64,000 nt of DNA from Microlunatus panaciterrae (GCF_016907535.1 NZ_JAFBCF010000001.1:620001-684000); one strand, 5' to 3'. Shown: positions 9,734 to 18,606, counted from the stretch's first letter. Notes: generated by a model not told the origin, from the sequence alone. Made by a program: numbers and translations.

Positions 9734-10738
9734 TCAGGCCGCAGCGACGGATTGGCTCCGAGTGTCCGCCGCCAGCATCAGGTTCAGCGCCTGGGGCAGC
9801 CCCTCATGGTCGGCAACGAATCCAGGCCGTACGTCGACGACCACCGGCCGACCGTCCGCCAGCCGGCGAATCTCAAGGCTGACCGGTCCGGTCAGACTCA
9901 AGGCCTCGACCGCCGCTGTCGCCAACGCGGTGACGTCGGAGTGGTCGCCTGCTCCCGCCTGGTCGATGCTCACCAGGGAGCCCGCGCCAGCGGCTCGGAA
10001 CACCAGTACGGCGTAGCTTCGGCCCTCCACGAACTCCTGCAGGATGTGCGTTGCGGCGAGGCTGTCCCAGTCCACCTGCTGCTGCGGGTCGTCGACCACC
10101 ACACCGCGCAGCCCGCGTTGAAGCCGCGGCTTGAGCACGACCGGCGTGCCCAGTTTCCTCAGAGCATCTTCGACGCCCTCGAAATCGTTGGGCGCGCCGA
10201 AGCGGGGCACGCCGACACCAGCCACATCCAGCATGGCCGCAGCCCACAGACTGTCGTTGGCCAGCAGCACACTGGTGACATCACTGATCATGACGTCCGC
10301 CCGGTGGCCCAGCTCTCCCCTGCCTGACGCGAGGAGCGGCAGCTCGGCCGCCACCGTGGGCAGCACCAGGTCGATCTGATGATCATCGATGAGACGCCGG
10401 AGCTCCACCAACAGGGACCGGTCCGTCGCCGACGGCACCCGGAACGTCTGGACGCCCGCGATCCCCACCGTTTCGGTGTCGACTCCGATCACCTTCACAC
10501 CGCGCTGCGTCAGCTGATCGACCAGCGCCCGACCCACCTGCCCACCGACGCCGGTGACCAGGACGCGCCGTTGCTCGACGACGCTGTTACCTGCCTCCGC
10601 TGCGTTTTCGGACTGCTCCTGCCCGTGATCATCATGGACCGTTCCAGCAGTTGGCTTCCGCCGCAACGGCCGAACCAGGACTGCGGCCGCCAGGCAGCAG
10701 ATCGCGACAATGACAAAGGCATACACCCAGAACTGCAT
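9734..10738 (-). CDS. membrane-anchored ATP-grasp / carbamoyl-phosphate-synthase-like protein
   Basis: 334 residues from the ATG at 10738, which has GGGGGG upstream. One N-terminal membrane helix (FWVYAFVIVAICCLAAAVLV) is followed by a charged linker. Then comes a Rossmann-like segment (RVLVTGVGGQVGRALVDQLTQRG) that resembles an NAD-binding or pre-ATP-grasp fold, and an ATP-grasp-like part: LGTPVVLKPRLQRGLRGVVV, ILQEFVEGRSYAVLVF, VSLEIRRLADGRPVVVDVRPGF. These match the PylC/CarB-like layout (Lys in VLKP, acidic pair near the end, though the last metal residues look weak). The substrate is unknown. A cytosolic ligase tethered to the membrane is unusual. Confidence 0.65.
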   Translation of the reverse strand: MQFWVYAFVIVAICCLAAAVLVRPLRRKPTAGTVHDDHGQEQSENAAEAGNSVVEQRRVLVTGVGGQVGRALVDQLTQRGVKVIGVDTETVGIAGVQTFRVPSATDRSLLVELRRLIDDHQIDLVLPTVAAELPLLASGRGELGHRADVMISDVTSVLLANDSLWAAAMLDVAGVGVPRFGAPNDFEGVEDALRKLGTPVVLKPRLQRGLRGVVVDDPQQQVDWDSLAATHILQEFVEGRSYAVLVFRAAGAGSLVSIDQAGAGDHSDVTALATAAVEALSLTGPVSLEIRRLADGRPVVVDVRPGFVADHEGLPQALNLMLAADTRSQSVAAA

Positions 10739-11236
10739 TGAGATCCCCCCGAATCTGAGGCGGGCCGCGGGCTGAAGCCGACGCGAGACACCCACCAAAT
10801 GCGTCGCAAAGATACCTGATCCCGATCATGCCTCGCATCCGGCGACCCTCGAAGGTCATGGTGATCTGTGTCACACAAATATGCTGCGACCGGATGCTCG
10901 GCAGCACAGCGCTTGTGCTAATGCACCCGCTGGTCCCCCACGGCTGTATAACTACCATTGCGTTTCGCAATACGCAGAGTTCCAGGTAGCGCAAATCACA
11001 ATGCGATGGAAGACTCGCAAGAGTTCGTCCAGACCACCCTCGATCCGCGAAGCCGGTGTTCCAGGTGTATCTGCCCTAAAGATCTGTGGCCCGCTGTGGC
11101 CACATCTCCCGCGGCAACTCTCCCCCTTTCTTCCTCACGGTCATGCCCACACCGTCGTTCGCTGACCCGCTCGCTTCCCTTCGGCCCGCCCTGCGCCGGG
11201 CCGTTCAGCCGAACTCATGTCTTGGAGACTCTCCTC
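10739..11236. other. intergenic region with two small inverted repeats, divergent promoters expected
   Basis: 498 bases with no convincing gene, between the ATP-grasp-like gene and the ABC exporter. ATTGCG-TTT-CGCAAT (10957-10971) is a perfect 6-bp inverted repeat just after an AT-rich TATAACT (10947-10953), so it could be an operator. TGTGGCC (11085-11091) pairs with GGCCACA (11098-11104) in the likely 5' leader of the exporter. The exporter frame is open back to 10958, but that stretch does not look like protein. Confidence 0.35.
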
Positions 11237-14200
11237 ATGCACGGGTCCACCCACGCCCTGCCCCTTCCCCAACGCGTCGCCGAGCGCCTGCACGCCCGCA
11301 TCGCGCCCCAGAGCAGTAACGTCCCCGCGGATGAGACCGCCGAGCCGAGCGGCTGGCACACCAGGCTGTGGCCGCTGGTCAAGCGGCACCGCCGTGTCCT
11401 GCTGGTGGCGATCATGCTGGCCGTCATCTACTCGGGCATCGTCTCGCTGATCCCCCTGGTGCAGCAGATCATCCTCGACCGGGCGATCATCACCCACCAG
11501 ACACCGTTGCTGCCGTGGCTCGGGCTGCTCGCCGGGATGGGCCTCACCATCTCGGTGCTGTCGTCGGTCTGGCGCTATCTCTCGGCCAAGGCCGCTCTGC
11601 GGATCCAGCACGACATGCGCAACGGGATCTACGACACCCTGCAGAAGCTCGACTTCTCGGGACACTCGGAGCTGCAGAGCGGTCAGCTGGTGTCCCGCGC
11701 CAGCTCGGACCTGCGCTGGGTGCAGATGTTCGTCGGCTTCCTGCCGGAGATCGCCTCCACCATCGTCGGCGTCATCGTCTCTTTGGTGGTGATGGCCACC
11801 CTGTCACCGCTGCTGGCAGTCATCGTCGTAGTGATCATCGCCGCGGTCTTCGTCGTCACCCACCGGATGCGCAAGCGCGTGCACGCCGCGGGCTGGGACG
11901 CACAACAGCGCGAGGCGGACATGACCACGGAGGTCGAGGAAGCGGTGATGGGGGTGCGGGTCGTCCGGGCCTTCGGCCAGGAGGACGCCGAGACCGAGCG
12001 CCTGCACCGCGCGGTGCTCGACATGTTCAGGGCGCGAGTCCGGGCCATCCGCTTGCGGGCACCGTTCTTCGCCTCCCTGATGGCAGGCCCGCAGCTCGGC
12101 CAGGTGATCATCTTGGCTCTCGGTGGGCTGTTCGTCCTCAACGGCCACCTCACTGTGGGCATCTTCATGGCCTTCTCCGGTTACCTGACCGGACTGTCCG
12201 GCAAGGCGCGCTCAGCGGGGATGATCTTGAGCAACATGCCCCAGTGCCAGGCGGCCGTCGAGCGGATCGGCGAGATCCTCGACCTCCGACCGACCATGGT
12301 CGAGTCGCCGTCTCCGACCACCCCCGCCGGGCCAGGCCGGATCGAGTTCCGTGGCGTCGAGTTCTTCTACTCCGACGGTGACGGACACCAGGTCCTGGAC
12401 CGCTTCACCCTCGAGGTGGCTGCCGGAGAGTCCGTCGCGCTCGTCGGGCCGTCTGGCTGCGGGAAGTCGACCGTCATGCAGATGGTCCCGAGATTCTTCG
12501 ACGTCACGGCTGGTTCGGTGCTGGTCGATGGGGTCGACGTTCGCGAGCAGTCGCTCGACGGACTCCGCCAACGCGTCGGCATGGTCTTCGAGAACAGCTT
12601 CCTCTTCTCCGACACGATCGCCAACAACATCTCCTACGGCGTGCCCGACGCCACCCAGGAACAGATCGAGCAGGCGGCCCGAGCCGCTCTCGCGCACGAG
12701 TTCATCATGGCCACCCCTGACGGGTACGACACCGTCGTCGGTGAGCAGGGCATGACCCTGTCCGGCGGTCAGCGACAGCGGGTGGCGCTCGCCAGGGCCA
12801 TCCTGGTCAACCCCGACATCCTGCTGCTCGACGACGCCACCAGCTCCGTCGACGTCAGCGTGGAGAAGGAGATCCATGCCAACCTCGGCCCGTTCCTGGA
12901 CAGCCGAACGACGATCATGGTCGCCTACCGCGAGTCCACCGTTCGGATGGCCGACCGGGTGGTGCTGGTCGACGCTGGCCGCGTAGTCGATCACGGCACC
13001 CATGAGGAGCTGTACGCCCGTTCAGAGCTCTACCGTGCCCTGTTCGGCGATGCGATCGCCATCGACGACGGCGCCGCCGCCCTGCTGCCCGCAGCGCGCC
13101 GGGGCGAGTTCGAGGCGACCGCCTCCAGCTGGGCCTCCCGGGCCGATGCCACCGGGCATCTGCCGTCGATGTCGACCACCTCGCCCAAGGTGGCGGCCCG
13201 GATCGCGGCTCTGCCTGCTTTTCAGGATGACCCGGGCGTGGATCTGAAGGCCGAGGGCAAGCGCAACGAGGCCTTCCGCCTGCTCAGCTTCATCAAGCCG
13301 TACCGGTACGGTCTGTTGGCCGGCCTGCTGCTGGTGGCGATGGAGGCTGTACTGGCGCTGATCAACCCGCTGTTGATCAGGGAAGGTGTCAACCTCGGCA
13401 TGCTCGGCAAGTCCGTGCCTGCCCTGCTCGTCATCTGTGCCGTCGCCGGTGTGCTCGCGCTCGGCCTGTTCTTCGTCCAGCGCGGATCGCAGCTGTGGAC
13501 CCAGCGCACGACCGAGCGGCTGCTGGCTGCTCTCCGGGCCCGCGTCTACGGACAGCTGCAGCGGCTCGGCATCGATTTCTACGACCGAACCCAGGCTGGT
13601 CGGATCATGACCCGGATGACGTCGGATATCGATGCCATCGCGCAGCTGCTGCAGGTGGGCCTGATCAACCTGCTGATGGCCATTCTGACCTTCTGCGGCA
13701 TGTCCGTCGTCGTTGTCGCTCTCGATCCGCGGCTCGCGCTGGTGGTGCTCTGCGTCATCCCACCGGCCGCATTGGCCACCTGGTGGTACCGGCGTCGGGC
13801 GTCGGTCGCATACGACGAGGCGCGTGAGCGCACCTCGATGCTGAACTCCAACTTGCAGGAGTCACTGGCCGGCATCCGGGTCACCCACGCCTACCTCCGC
13901 GAGACCAGGAACCTGAGCACCTTCTCCCGGCTGGGGGACGAGTTCATGCACTGGTCCCGGCGGAGCGCCTTCGCCACCGCTGTCTATGTCGGCATCATCG
14001 AGCTCCTCTCGACGTTCGCCATGGTCGCCGTCCTCGGCATCGGGTCCGCCATGATCGCGGCGGGCACCCTGGCCCTCGGCACGCTGCTGGCCTTCCTGCT
14101 CTACCTGGCCCAGGTGTTCGCCCCGGTCCAGCAGATGGCGTCGGTCTTCGACGTCTACCAGCGGGCTCGTGCCGGCCTCGTGCGGATCCGCGAGCTGTTG

Positions 14201-14971
14201 GCTCTGCCGACCTCGACGCCGGTGATCCCCGACCCGATCGACCCGGGCGAGATCTCGGGTGACATCAAGCTGGAGAAGGTTCGGCTGCGTTACGCAGAGA
14301 CCACTGTGGACGCCCTGAAGGAGGTGGATCTGCACATTCCGGCCGGCGAGCGGGTGGCCTTCGTCGGACGGACCGGGGCGGGCAAGTCGACCACGGTCAA
14401 GATGGTGTCGCGGTTCTACGACCCGACCAGCGGCAGCATCATGGTCGACGACCACCCACTCGAGCGTCTCGACCTGACCGCCTATCGACGTCAGCTCGGC
14501 TACGTGCCGCAGGAGCCGTTCCTGTTCTCGCGCACGGTGCGGGAGAACATCGCCTACGCCCGCCCGGACGCGAGCGACGCCGAGATCGAAGCCGCCGCCC
14601 GTGCCGTGGGCGCGCACGAGTTCATCTCGAGGCTGCCGAACGGCTACCACCAACGGATCACCGAGCGGGGCAGGTCGCTCTCGGCCGGTCAGCGCCAGCT
14701 GCTTTGTCTGGCCCGCGCCCTGATCGTCGACCCGGCGATCCTGATCTTGGACGAGGCGACCTCGAACCTTGATCTGGCCAGCGAGCGCAAGGTGAACCGA
14801 GCCATGCGAGTCGCCTCGCAGGGTCGGACGACGCTGGTGGTCACCCACCGGCCACAGTCGCTGCACTGGGTACAGCGGGTGCTGGTGGTAGCCGACGGCA
14901 AGATCGTCGGTGATCATGAGTCCGGCAGCTACATCCGCGAGACCGAGGCTCAGTACGCTGCTGCGCACTGA
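11237..14971 (+). CDS. fused heterodimeric-type ABC exporter (TMD-NBD-TMD-NBD)
   Basis: 1244 residues with two complete type I ABC exporter halves in one chain, the size and order of mycobacterial Rv0194-like multidrug pumps. The first half has its membrane domain at about 50-335, Walker A GPSGCGKST near 404 and LSGGQRQR. Its Walker B is LLLDDATSSVD, with Asp where the catalytic Glu should be; the Q-loop reads VFENS (Gln lost) and the H-loop VAYRES (His replaced by Tyr). The second half is canonical: GRTGAGKST near 1043, VPQEPF, LSAGQRQL, LILDEATSNLD, VVTHRP. Site 1 is therefore probably a non-hydrolysing site, as in asymmetric exporters. ATG 11237 has GGAGA upstream. Substrate likely a lipophilic drug or lipid; not provable here. 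Confidence 0.88.
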   Translation: MHGSTHALPLPQRVAERLHARIAPQSSNVPADETAEPSGWHTRLWPLVKRHRRVLLVAIMLAVIYSGIVSLIPLVQQIILDRAIITHQTPLLPWLGLLAGMGLTISVLSSVWRYLSAKAALRIQHDMRNGIYDTLQKLDFSGHSELQSGQLVSRASSDLRWVQMFVGFLPEIASTIVGVIVSLVVMATLSPLLAVIVVVIIAAVFVVTHRMRKRVHAAGWDAQQREADMTTEVEEAVMGVRVVRAFGQEDAETERLHRAVLDMFRARVRAIRLRAPFFASLMAGPQLGQVIILALGGLFVLNGHLTVGIFMAFSGYLTGLSGKARSAGMILSNMPQCQAAVERIGEILDLRPTMVESPSPTTPAGPGRIEFRGVEFFYSDGDGHQVLDRFTLEVAAGESVALVGPSGCGKSTVMQMVPRFFDVTAGSVLVDGVDVREQSLDGLRQRVGMVFENSFLFSDTIANNISYGVPDATQEQIEQAARAALAHEFIMATPDGYDTVVGEQGMTLSGGQRQRVALARAILVNPDILLLDDATSSVDVSVEKEIHANLGPFLDSRTTIMVAYRESTVRMADRVVLVDAGRVVDHGTHEELYARSELYRALFGDAIAIDDGAAALLPAARRGEFEATASSWASRADATGHLPSMSTTSPKVAARIAALPAFQDDPGVDLKAEGKRNEAFRLLSFIKPYRYGLLAGLLLVAMEAVLALINPLLIREGVNLGMLGKSVPALLVICAVAGVLALGLFFVQRGSQLWTQRTTERLLAALRARVYGQLQRLGIDFYDRTQAGRIMTRMTSDIDAIAQLLQVGLINLLMAILTFCGMSVVVVALDPRLALVVLCVIPPAALATWWYRRRASVAYDEARERTSMLNSNLQESLAGIRVTHAYLRETRNLSTFSRLGDEFMHWSRRSAFATAVYVGIIELLSTFAMVAVLGIGSAMIAAGTLALGTLLAFLLYLAQVFAPVQQMASVFDVYQRARAGLVRIRELLALPTSTPVIPDPIDPGEISGDIKLEKVRLRYAETTVDALKEVDLHIPAGERVAFVGRTGAGKSTTVKMVSRFYDPTSGSIMVDDHPLERLDLTAYRRQLGYVPQEPFLFSRTVRENIAYARPDASDAEIEAAARAVGAHEFISRLPNGYHQRITERGRSLSAGQRQLLCLARALIVDPAILILDEATSNLDLASERKVNRAMRVASQGRTTLVVTHRPQSLHWVQRVLVVADGKIVGDHESGSYIRETEAQYAAAH

Positions 14972-15120
14972 GCCTTGGGGCGTTTGGCGGTCTGTGCAGG
15001 TGTGGCAAGCCAAATAACCTGCACAGGCAGCCAATCGGAGCTCACTCGGTCAACGTCTGAACTGCCGCATCAGGGGCTGAGGCTCTCTCTCCCCGTCGTT
15101 CTCGTGCCTAGCAGTCGATT

Positions 15121-15925
15121 TCACATGCGTCTGAGTCTCGTGGACCCCTGATCTTTGGCCAGATCGGCCGAGTCCGTTTGCTCCCGCATGCGGGGAGGTT
15201 TCGCTGACCAAGCCTTCAGACTCTGCAGAATGTCCGAAGAGAAAGAGTCCACCGAGGCGAGGAAGCTGTCGATGAATGATCCCTGACCGCGGCCACCTTT
15301 GAGGCCCATCGGATGGTTGCTCGCGACAGCGAAAGACCGGATCGTCTTCATGGGATCGAGGATCAGAAGATCTGGGTCTTCCCGAACCCGACCCAGCAAA
15401 TCGGACGCCTTCTTTGAGTTGGCGCGTCAACCATTTCACCTTGGTCGCGGCCCGCCCGTCGCGAGGAGTCTCGATGTTCACGCTGCACGTGATCTGCTTA
15501 GCTCTAAGGTCCACCACCACAGCCAATGGCCCTGCCGTGTCGGGAATGCATATGGCGCCCTGGAGACGACCATGCTGGACCATATTGTCCACGTGGGTCT
15601 GCAGCCTCCATGCAGGATCTGCCAGTTCTTTCCGACTAAACACCACCAAGGCTTCAGTACCTAACCGTGTCCCCAGTTGCAGAGCGGTGAATCGCAAGGG
15701 GGCATCGAAGCGTCCTGCAACCTCGGTGGCCGCCTTATCAGTCGGTCGTAATGTCCCGTCCGCCACGGCATTGCGGACTGCTACCCATGCACTGCCCTTG
15801 TCTTCGAACTCCAGGGCGCCGGAACGGGGGTGCTCAAGATACCGAATCAGTTCACCGAGCGCCCAGGCCTGATCAGGATCCGCTACGCCCCGATGTTCCT
15901 TCGCGAGTACCGCCTCGGCCAACAC
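15121..15925 (-). pseudogene. hypothetical protein gene with a one-base frameshift
   Basis: Two adjacent frames look like halves of one protein. From a GTG at 15925 the first frame reads a globular protein (ALGELIRYLEHPRSGALEF, RFTALQLGTRLGTEALVVFSRKELADP, then VKWLTRQLKE). Near 15406-15412 the sense shifts: the second frame continues ASDLLGRVREDPDLLILDPMKTIRSFAVAS to a stop at 15121. Removing one G from GAAGGCG would join them as RQLKEASDLLG. No ATG precedes the coding-like region and the first helix (SEEFAWQRSEVLAEAV) seems to begin upstream of the GTG, so the 5' end may be damaged as well. Function unknown. A sequencing error is the alternative to a true pseudogene. Confidence 0.6.
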
Positions 15926-15983
15926 CTCACTCCGCTGCCACGCGAATTCCTCTGAGCGGCCGAGCCCAGGATAGGTGATTGCT

Positions 15984-17162
15984 TCAGGTGTCGATCTTCA
16001 CCCAGCGCCCCGAGTCGGCGGACTCGCCCAGCGCCTGGACCACAGCAGCGGCGCGCACCGCATCAGCGATGCTGGGGCCATGCACCTCATCCTCGGCGAT
16101 CGAGCGTAGAAACTGGGCAGCTTCGATGACCTTGAGGTCGTCGAAGCTCATCGCGATCCCGCTGCCCGGTTGGAAGGCCGCGTAGTCGCCGTGACCGGGG
16201 CCGACCAGCACCCGCTCGAAGGACTGGTCCTGATACCGGGTGCCGGTGCTGACGAGCAGTTCTCCGAGCCGGCGAAAGTCCCACGCGACCGCGCCCGAGG
16301 TGCCGTGGACGGAGAAGCCGTAGGTGTTCTGCTCCCCTACGGCTACTCGGCTGACCTCGATGTTGGCCCGAGCACCCGAGGCGAACCGGAGCAGACCCGC
16401 CAGATAGTCCTCGTTCTCCACCGCCCCGGTTTCCCCGCCCGTCGCCCGGACGTGGCCGGTGGTTGCGCCGGTGGGTCGCTGCCGTTTCGGCAGGAAGATG
16501 GCGGTGTCCGCAACGACCTCGGTGATCGGGCCAAGCAGGTGCCAGGCCAGGTCCGCGCCGTGCGACGCCAGGTCGGCGAGCACCCCCCGTCCCGCCCGAG
16601 CAAGCTCATACCGCCAGGTGAGCGCGCCGTCAGGATGGGCCGCGTAGTCGCTCAGCAGCCGGAAGCTGGCATGGGTGATGCTGCCGAGGCGGCCGTCCGC
16701 GATGAGCTCACGGGCCGCCTGGACGGCTGGGGCGTGCCGATAGTTGAACCCCACCGCACTGTGCAGACGCTGTCGTCGCAGAGCCGCCTCGACCGCCTGC
16801 GCGTCGGCCAGGTGGAGTCCGACCGGCTTCTCGATCCACAGGTGCCTGCCAGCCTGGGCCACGGCCTCACCGATCTGCCGATGCAGAAAGTTCGGTGCCG
16901 TGACGCTGACGGCAGCCACGTCCGCACGGGTGATGGCCTCCCGCCAGTCCGTCGTCGCCACCTCAAACCCGTACCGACCGGCAGCCTCGGCCGCCCTGCC
17001 GGGCACCTCGTCGGCGACCACCACGAGCTGCGGTGACACCACCAGCCCGGGATAGTGGTGCAGGACCCGGGCATAGGCACGGGTATGAGCCTCTCCCATC
17101 CAGCCGAAGCCGACGACGGCGACACCGAGCCGACGTCGACCACTAGGGACGGGCGAACTCAC
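15984..17162 (-). CDS. Gfo/Idh/MocA family oxidoreductase
   Basis: 392 residues. The Rossmann motif is VAVVGFGWMGEAHTRAY (residues 13-30), followed by VAAVSVTAPNFLHRQIGEAVAQAGRHLWIEKPVGLHLADA with the conserved Lys in EKP, and GVLADLASHGADLAWHLLG with the probable catalytic His. The C-terminal IEAAQFLRSIAEDEVHGPSIADAVRAAAVVQALGESADSGRWVKI is typical of inositol or sugar dehydrogenase-like members. It starts with GTG, overlapping the stop of the small basic gene by four bases (GTGA), so the two are likely translationally coupled. Substrate unknown. Confidence 0.85.
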   Translation of the reverse strand: MSSPVPSGRRRLGVAVVGFGWMGEAHTRAYARVLHHYPGLVVSPQLVVVADEVPGRAAEAAGRYGFEVATTDWREAITRADVAAVSVTAPNFLHRQIGEAVAQAGRHLWIEKPVGLHLADAQAVEAALRRQRLHSAVGFNYRHAPAVQAARELIADGRLGSITHASFRLLSDYAAHPDGALTWRYELARAGRGVLADLASHGADLAWHLLGPITEVVADTAIFLPKRQRPTGATTGHVRATGGETGAVENEDYLAGLLRFASGARANIEVSRVAVGEQNTYGFSVHGTSGAVAWDFRRLGELLVSTGTRYQDQSFERVLVGPGHGDYAAFQPGSGIAMSFDDLKVIEAAQFLRSIAEDEVHGPSIADAVRAAAVVQALGESADSGRWVKIDT

Positions 17163-17308
17163 GAACCGCGGACCCGCTTGACCTGAGAGCTCTTCTCGAC
17201 GAAGCTGCCGGGCTGCGGGTCAGCCTTGTGCTTCTTGTCGGCGCGCTTCTGCTTGATCGTCTTGCTGGACTTCTTCGACATGGAGTGCCGCGGGGACTTG
17301 TCGGTCAT
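17159..17308 (-). CDS. 49-residue lysine-rich basic protein
   Basis: Encodes MTDKSPRHSMSKKSSKTIKQ followed by KRADKKHKADPQPG, with a high Lys/Arg content and no hydrophobic core, so it is probably disordered and may bind nucleic acid. GGGAG lies upstream of the ATG at 17308. Its TGA overlaps the GTG of the Gfo/Idh gene. Similar tiny basic proteins exist in actinobacteria without known function. A second in-frame ATG (MSKKSSKT) is an alternative start. Confidence 0.7.
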   Translation of the reverse strand: MTDKSPRHSMSKKSSKTIKQKRADKKHKADPQPGSFVEKSSQVKRVRGS

Positions 17309-17391
17309 TTCGCTCCCTCAACAGAGCCGCGATGGTTCTGTGTCATCGAGCGTACTCTTCGGGGCACTCGGATGGCGGCGCCGGACATGAG

Positions 17392-17429
17392 GGAGCGTCC
17401 ATGGCCTCGGGGGTTGCCATGGACGCTCC
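17392..17429 (-). terminator. 14-bp perfect hairpin
   Basis: GGAGCGTCCATGGC (17392-17405) pairs perfectly with 17416-17429 across a 10-base loop. With the next hairpin it fills the 200 bases between the hemerythrin stop and the small basic gene; nothing coding is seen there. Confidence 0.7.
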
Positions 17430-17476
17430 GTGGATAAGACTACGCGAGTCTGGAGCTCGAACTCGCTCACAACCGT

Positions 17477-17506
17477 GTCCTATTCCGGTCTTGGCCGGAA
17501 TAGGAC
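17477..17506 (-). terminator. 12-bp perfect hairpin after hemerythrin gene
   Basis: GTCCTATTCCGG (17477-17488) pairs perfectly with 17495-17506 across a six-base loop. It begins two bases after the hemerythrin stop codon on the minus strand. Confidence 0.8.
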
Positions 17507-17508
17507 AT

Positions 17509-18066
17509 TCAGGCTGACCTCGGCTCGAGCTGGTAGCGGACCCGGTCCACCAGGCCGGACCCGGGGGCCAGGTCATCGTCAGACGGGCGGGGCCCCCGGC
17601 CGAGGACTGAGCCGGTGGCGCGAGCCGCCTTCCTGGCTCGCCGAACCTCCCGCCCCAGTTGCTGCAACGTGTCCCGCCCGGTGTGGGCCCGCAGACTGGG
17701 GAAAAGCTCACCCTCCTCTTCACGGACATGGGCGAGAACTTCCTCACGCAACTCGACCAGCACGCCGATGAAGTCGACCTCGCTGACGTCGAGTCCCTCC
17801 AGCTCCCGCAACAGCGCCTCGACGCGTGCGTGGTCGTTGAGCTCGCGGTCCACCATCTGATCACCGTCCGGCACCATCAGCCGGACCGCAGGATAGAGGT
17901 GATGCTCCTCGGTCGCCACGTGCCGGACGAGCTCGACGATGACCTGCTGCGCGAGATCGCGACGTTCCTCGGGATGCTTGGCGGCGATGATCTGCTGGAA
18001 GAGCTCCTCCACGACACGATGATCGTGGGCCAGAAGGCTGATGAGGTCCTTGGACGACTTGCTCAT
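17509..18066 (-). CDS. hemerythrin HHE-domain protein
   Basis: 185 residues. A four-helix di-iron protein expected to bind O2 or NO or to sense oxidation in the cytoplasm. Metal-ligand motifs are in order: LLAHDHRVVEELF (first His pair), LVRHVATEEHHLYPAV (H-x3-E-E-H-x-L-Y-P), NDHARVEALL and VLAHVREEEGELFPSL (H-x3-E-x4-LFP). A charged tail of about 45 residues follows. The ATG at 18066 has GGGGAG four bases before it. It is divergent from ChaB and both face one two-way SigF-type promoter, so a general-stress role is likely. Confidence 0.9.
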   Translation of the reverse strand: MSKSSKDLISLLAHDHRVVEELFQQIIAAKHPEERRDLAQQVIVELVRHVATEEHHLYPAVRLMVPDGDQMVDRELNDHARVEALLRELEGLDVSEVDFIGVLVELREEVLAHVREEEGELFPSLRAHTGRDTLQQLGREVRRARKAARATGSVLGRGPRPSDDDLAPGSGLVDRVRYQLEPRSA

Positions 18067-18101
18067 GTGACTCCCCGCTTCACCGATGCGCTGTTCATAT
18101 C

Positions 18102-18128
18102 GTTTACCCCGATGTCGGTCCGGGTAAC
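18102..18128. promoter_or_regulatory. overlapping two-way SigF/SigB-type promoter
   Basis: On the plus strand: GTTTAC (18102-18107), 14 bases, GGGTAA (18122-18127), toward ChaB. On the minus strand: GTTACC (18128-18123), 13 bases, GGGTAA (18109-18104), toward hemerythrin. The -10 of each overlaps the -35 of the other because GGGTAA read backward gives TTACCC. Confidence 0.75.
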
Positions 18129-18189
18129 GTGGAGAACAAGGAAACGGGTATACCCAGCACAGAAAGCCACTGAGCCGAGGGAGGTCATC

Positions 18190-18606
18190 GTGCCCAAGAC
18201 AACCAAAACCGGCAAAGCCAGGAACTCCGAGCTGCCCAGCACCCTGCAGAAGTCGGACGACAAAGCGCAACGCACCTTCGCCAAAGCGCACGATTCGGCG
18301 GCTGACGAGTACGGCGACGAGCAGCGGGCGCACCAGGTGGCGTACAGCGCGCTCAAGCACACCCACGAGAAGGTGGGCGACCACTGGGAGCCGAAGGACC
18401 ACAAGGGTCCCTCTGACCGGCAGGCCGAAGGCGGCAAGAACACGTCGCGGCCAACGGCCGGCGGAGTGGACGCCAACGCGTCCAAGGCGCACCTGTACCA
18501 GCTGGCCAAGCGTCTCGGCATTCCGGGCCGTTCCACCATGACCAAGGACGAGCTCGTTGCCGCGCTGCAGCGAGCCAACAACCGCGAGTCTGCCCGGTCG
18601 CGCTGA
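18190..18606 (+). CDS. chaB: ChaB family protein with C-terminal SAP/Rho-N-like helix pair
   Basis: 138 residues from GTG 18190, which has AGGGAGG six bases before it. The N-terminal half is ChaB-like (ELPSTLQKSDDKAQRTFAKAHDSAADEYGDEQRAHQVAYSALKHT). The middle is hydrophilic. The C-terminus (SKAHLYQLAKRLGIPGRSTMTKDELVAALQRAN) matches the small helix-extended-helix module of Rho-N/SAP type that can bind nucleic acid. Its original name refers to cation transport regulation in E. coli, but the actinobacterial role is unclear. It is under the two-way stress promoter. Confidence 0.85.
   Translation: MPKTTKTGKARNSELPSTLQKSDDKAQRTFAKAHDSAADEYGDEQRAHQVAYSALKHTHEKVGDHWEPKDHKGPSDRQAEGGKNTSRPTAGGVDANASKAHLYQLAKRLGIPGRSTMTKDELVAALQRANNRESARSR

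Noticed and set aside
10958-11236. N-terminal extension of the ABC exporter
   Set aside because: The frame is open, but the sequence has no exporter similarity; ATG 11237 has a ribosome site and the family start.
18146-18155. GGGTATACCC as a second stress promoter before ChaB
   Set aside because: It contains GGGTAT, but no GTTT-like -35 lies at the right distance; the upstream element fits much better.
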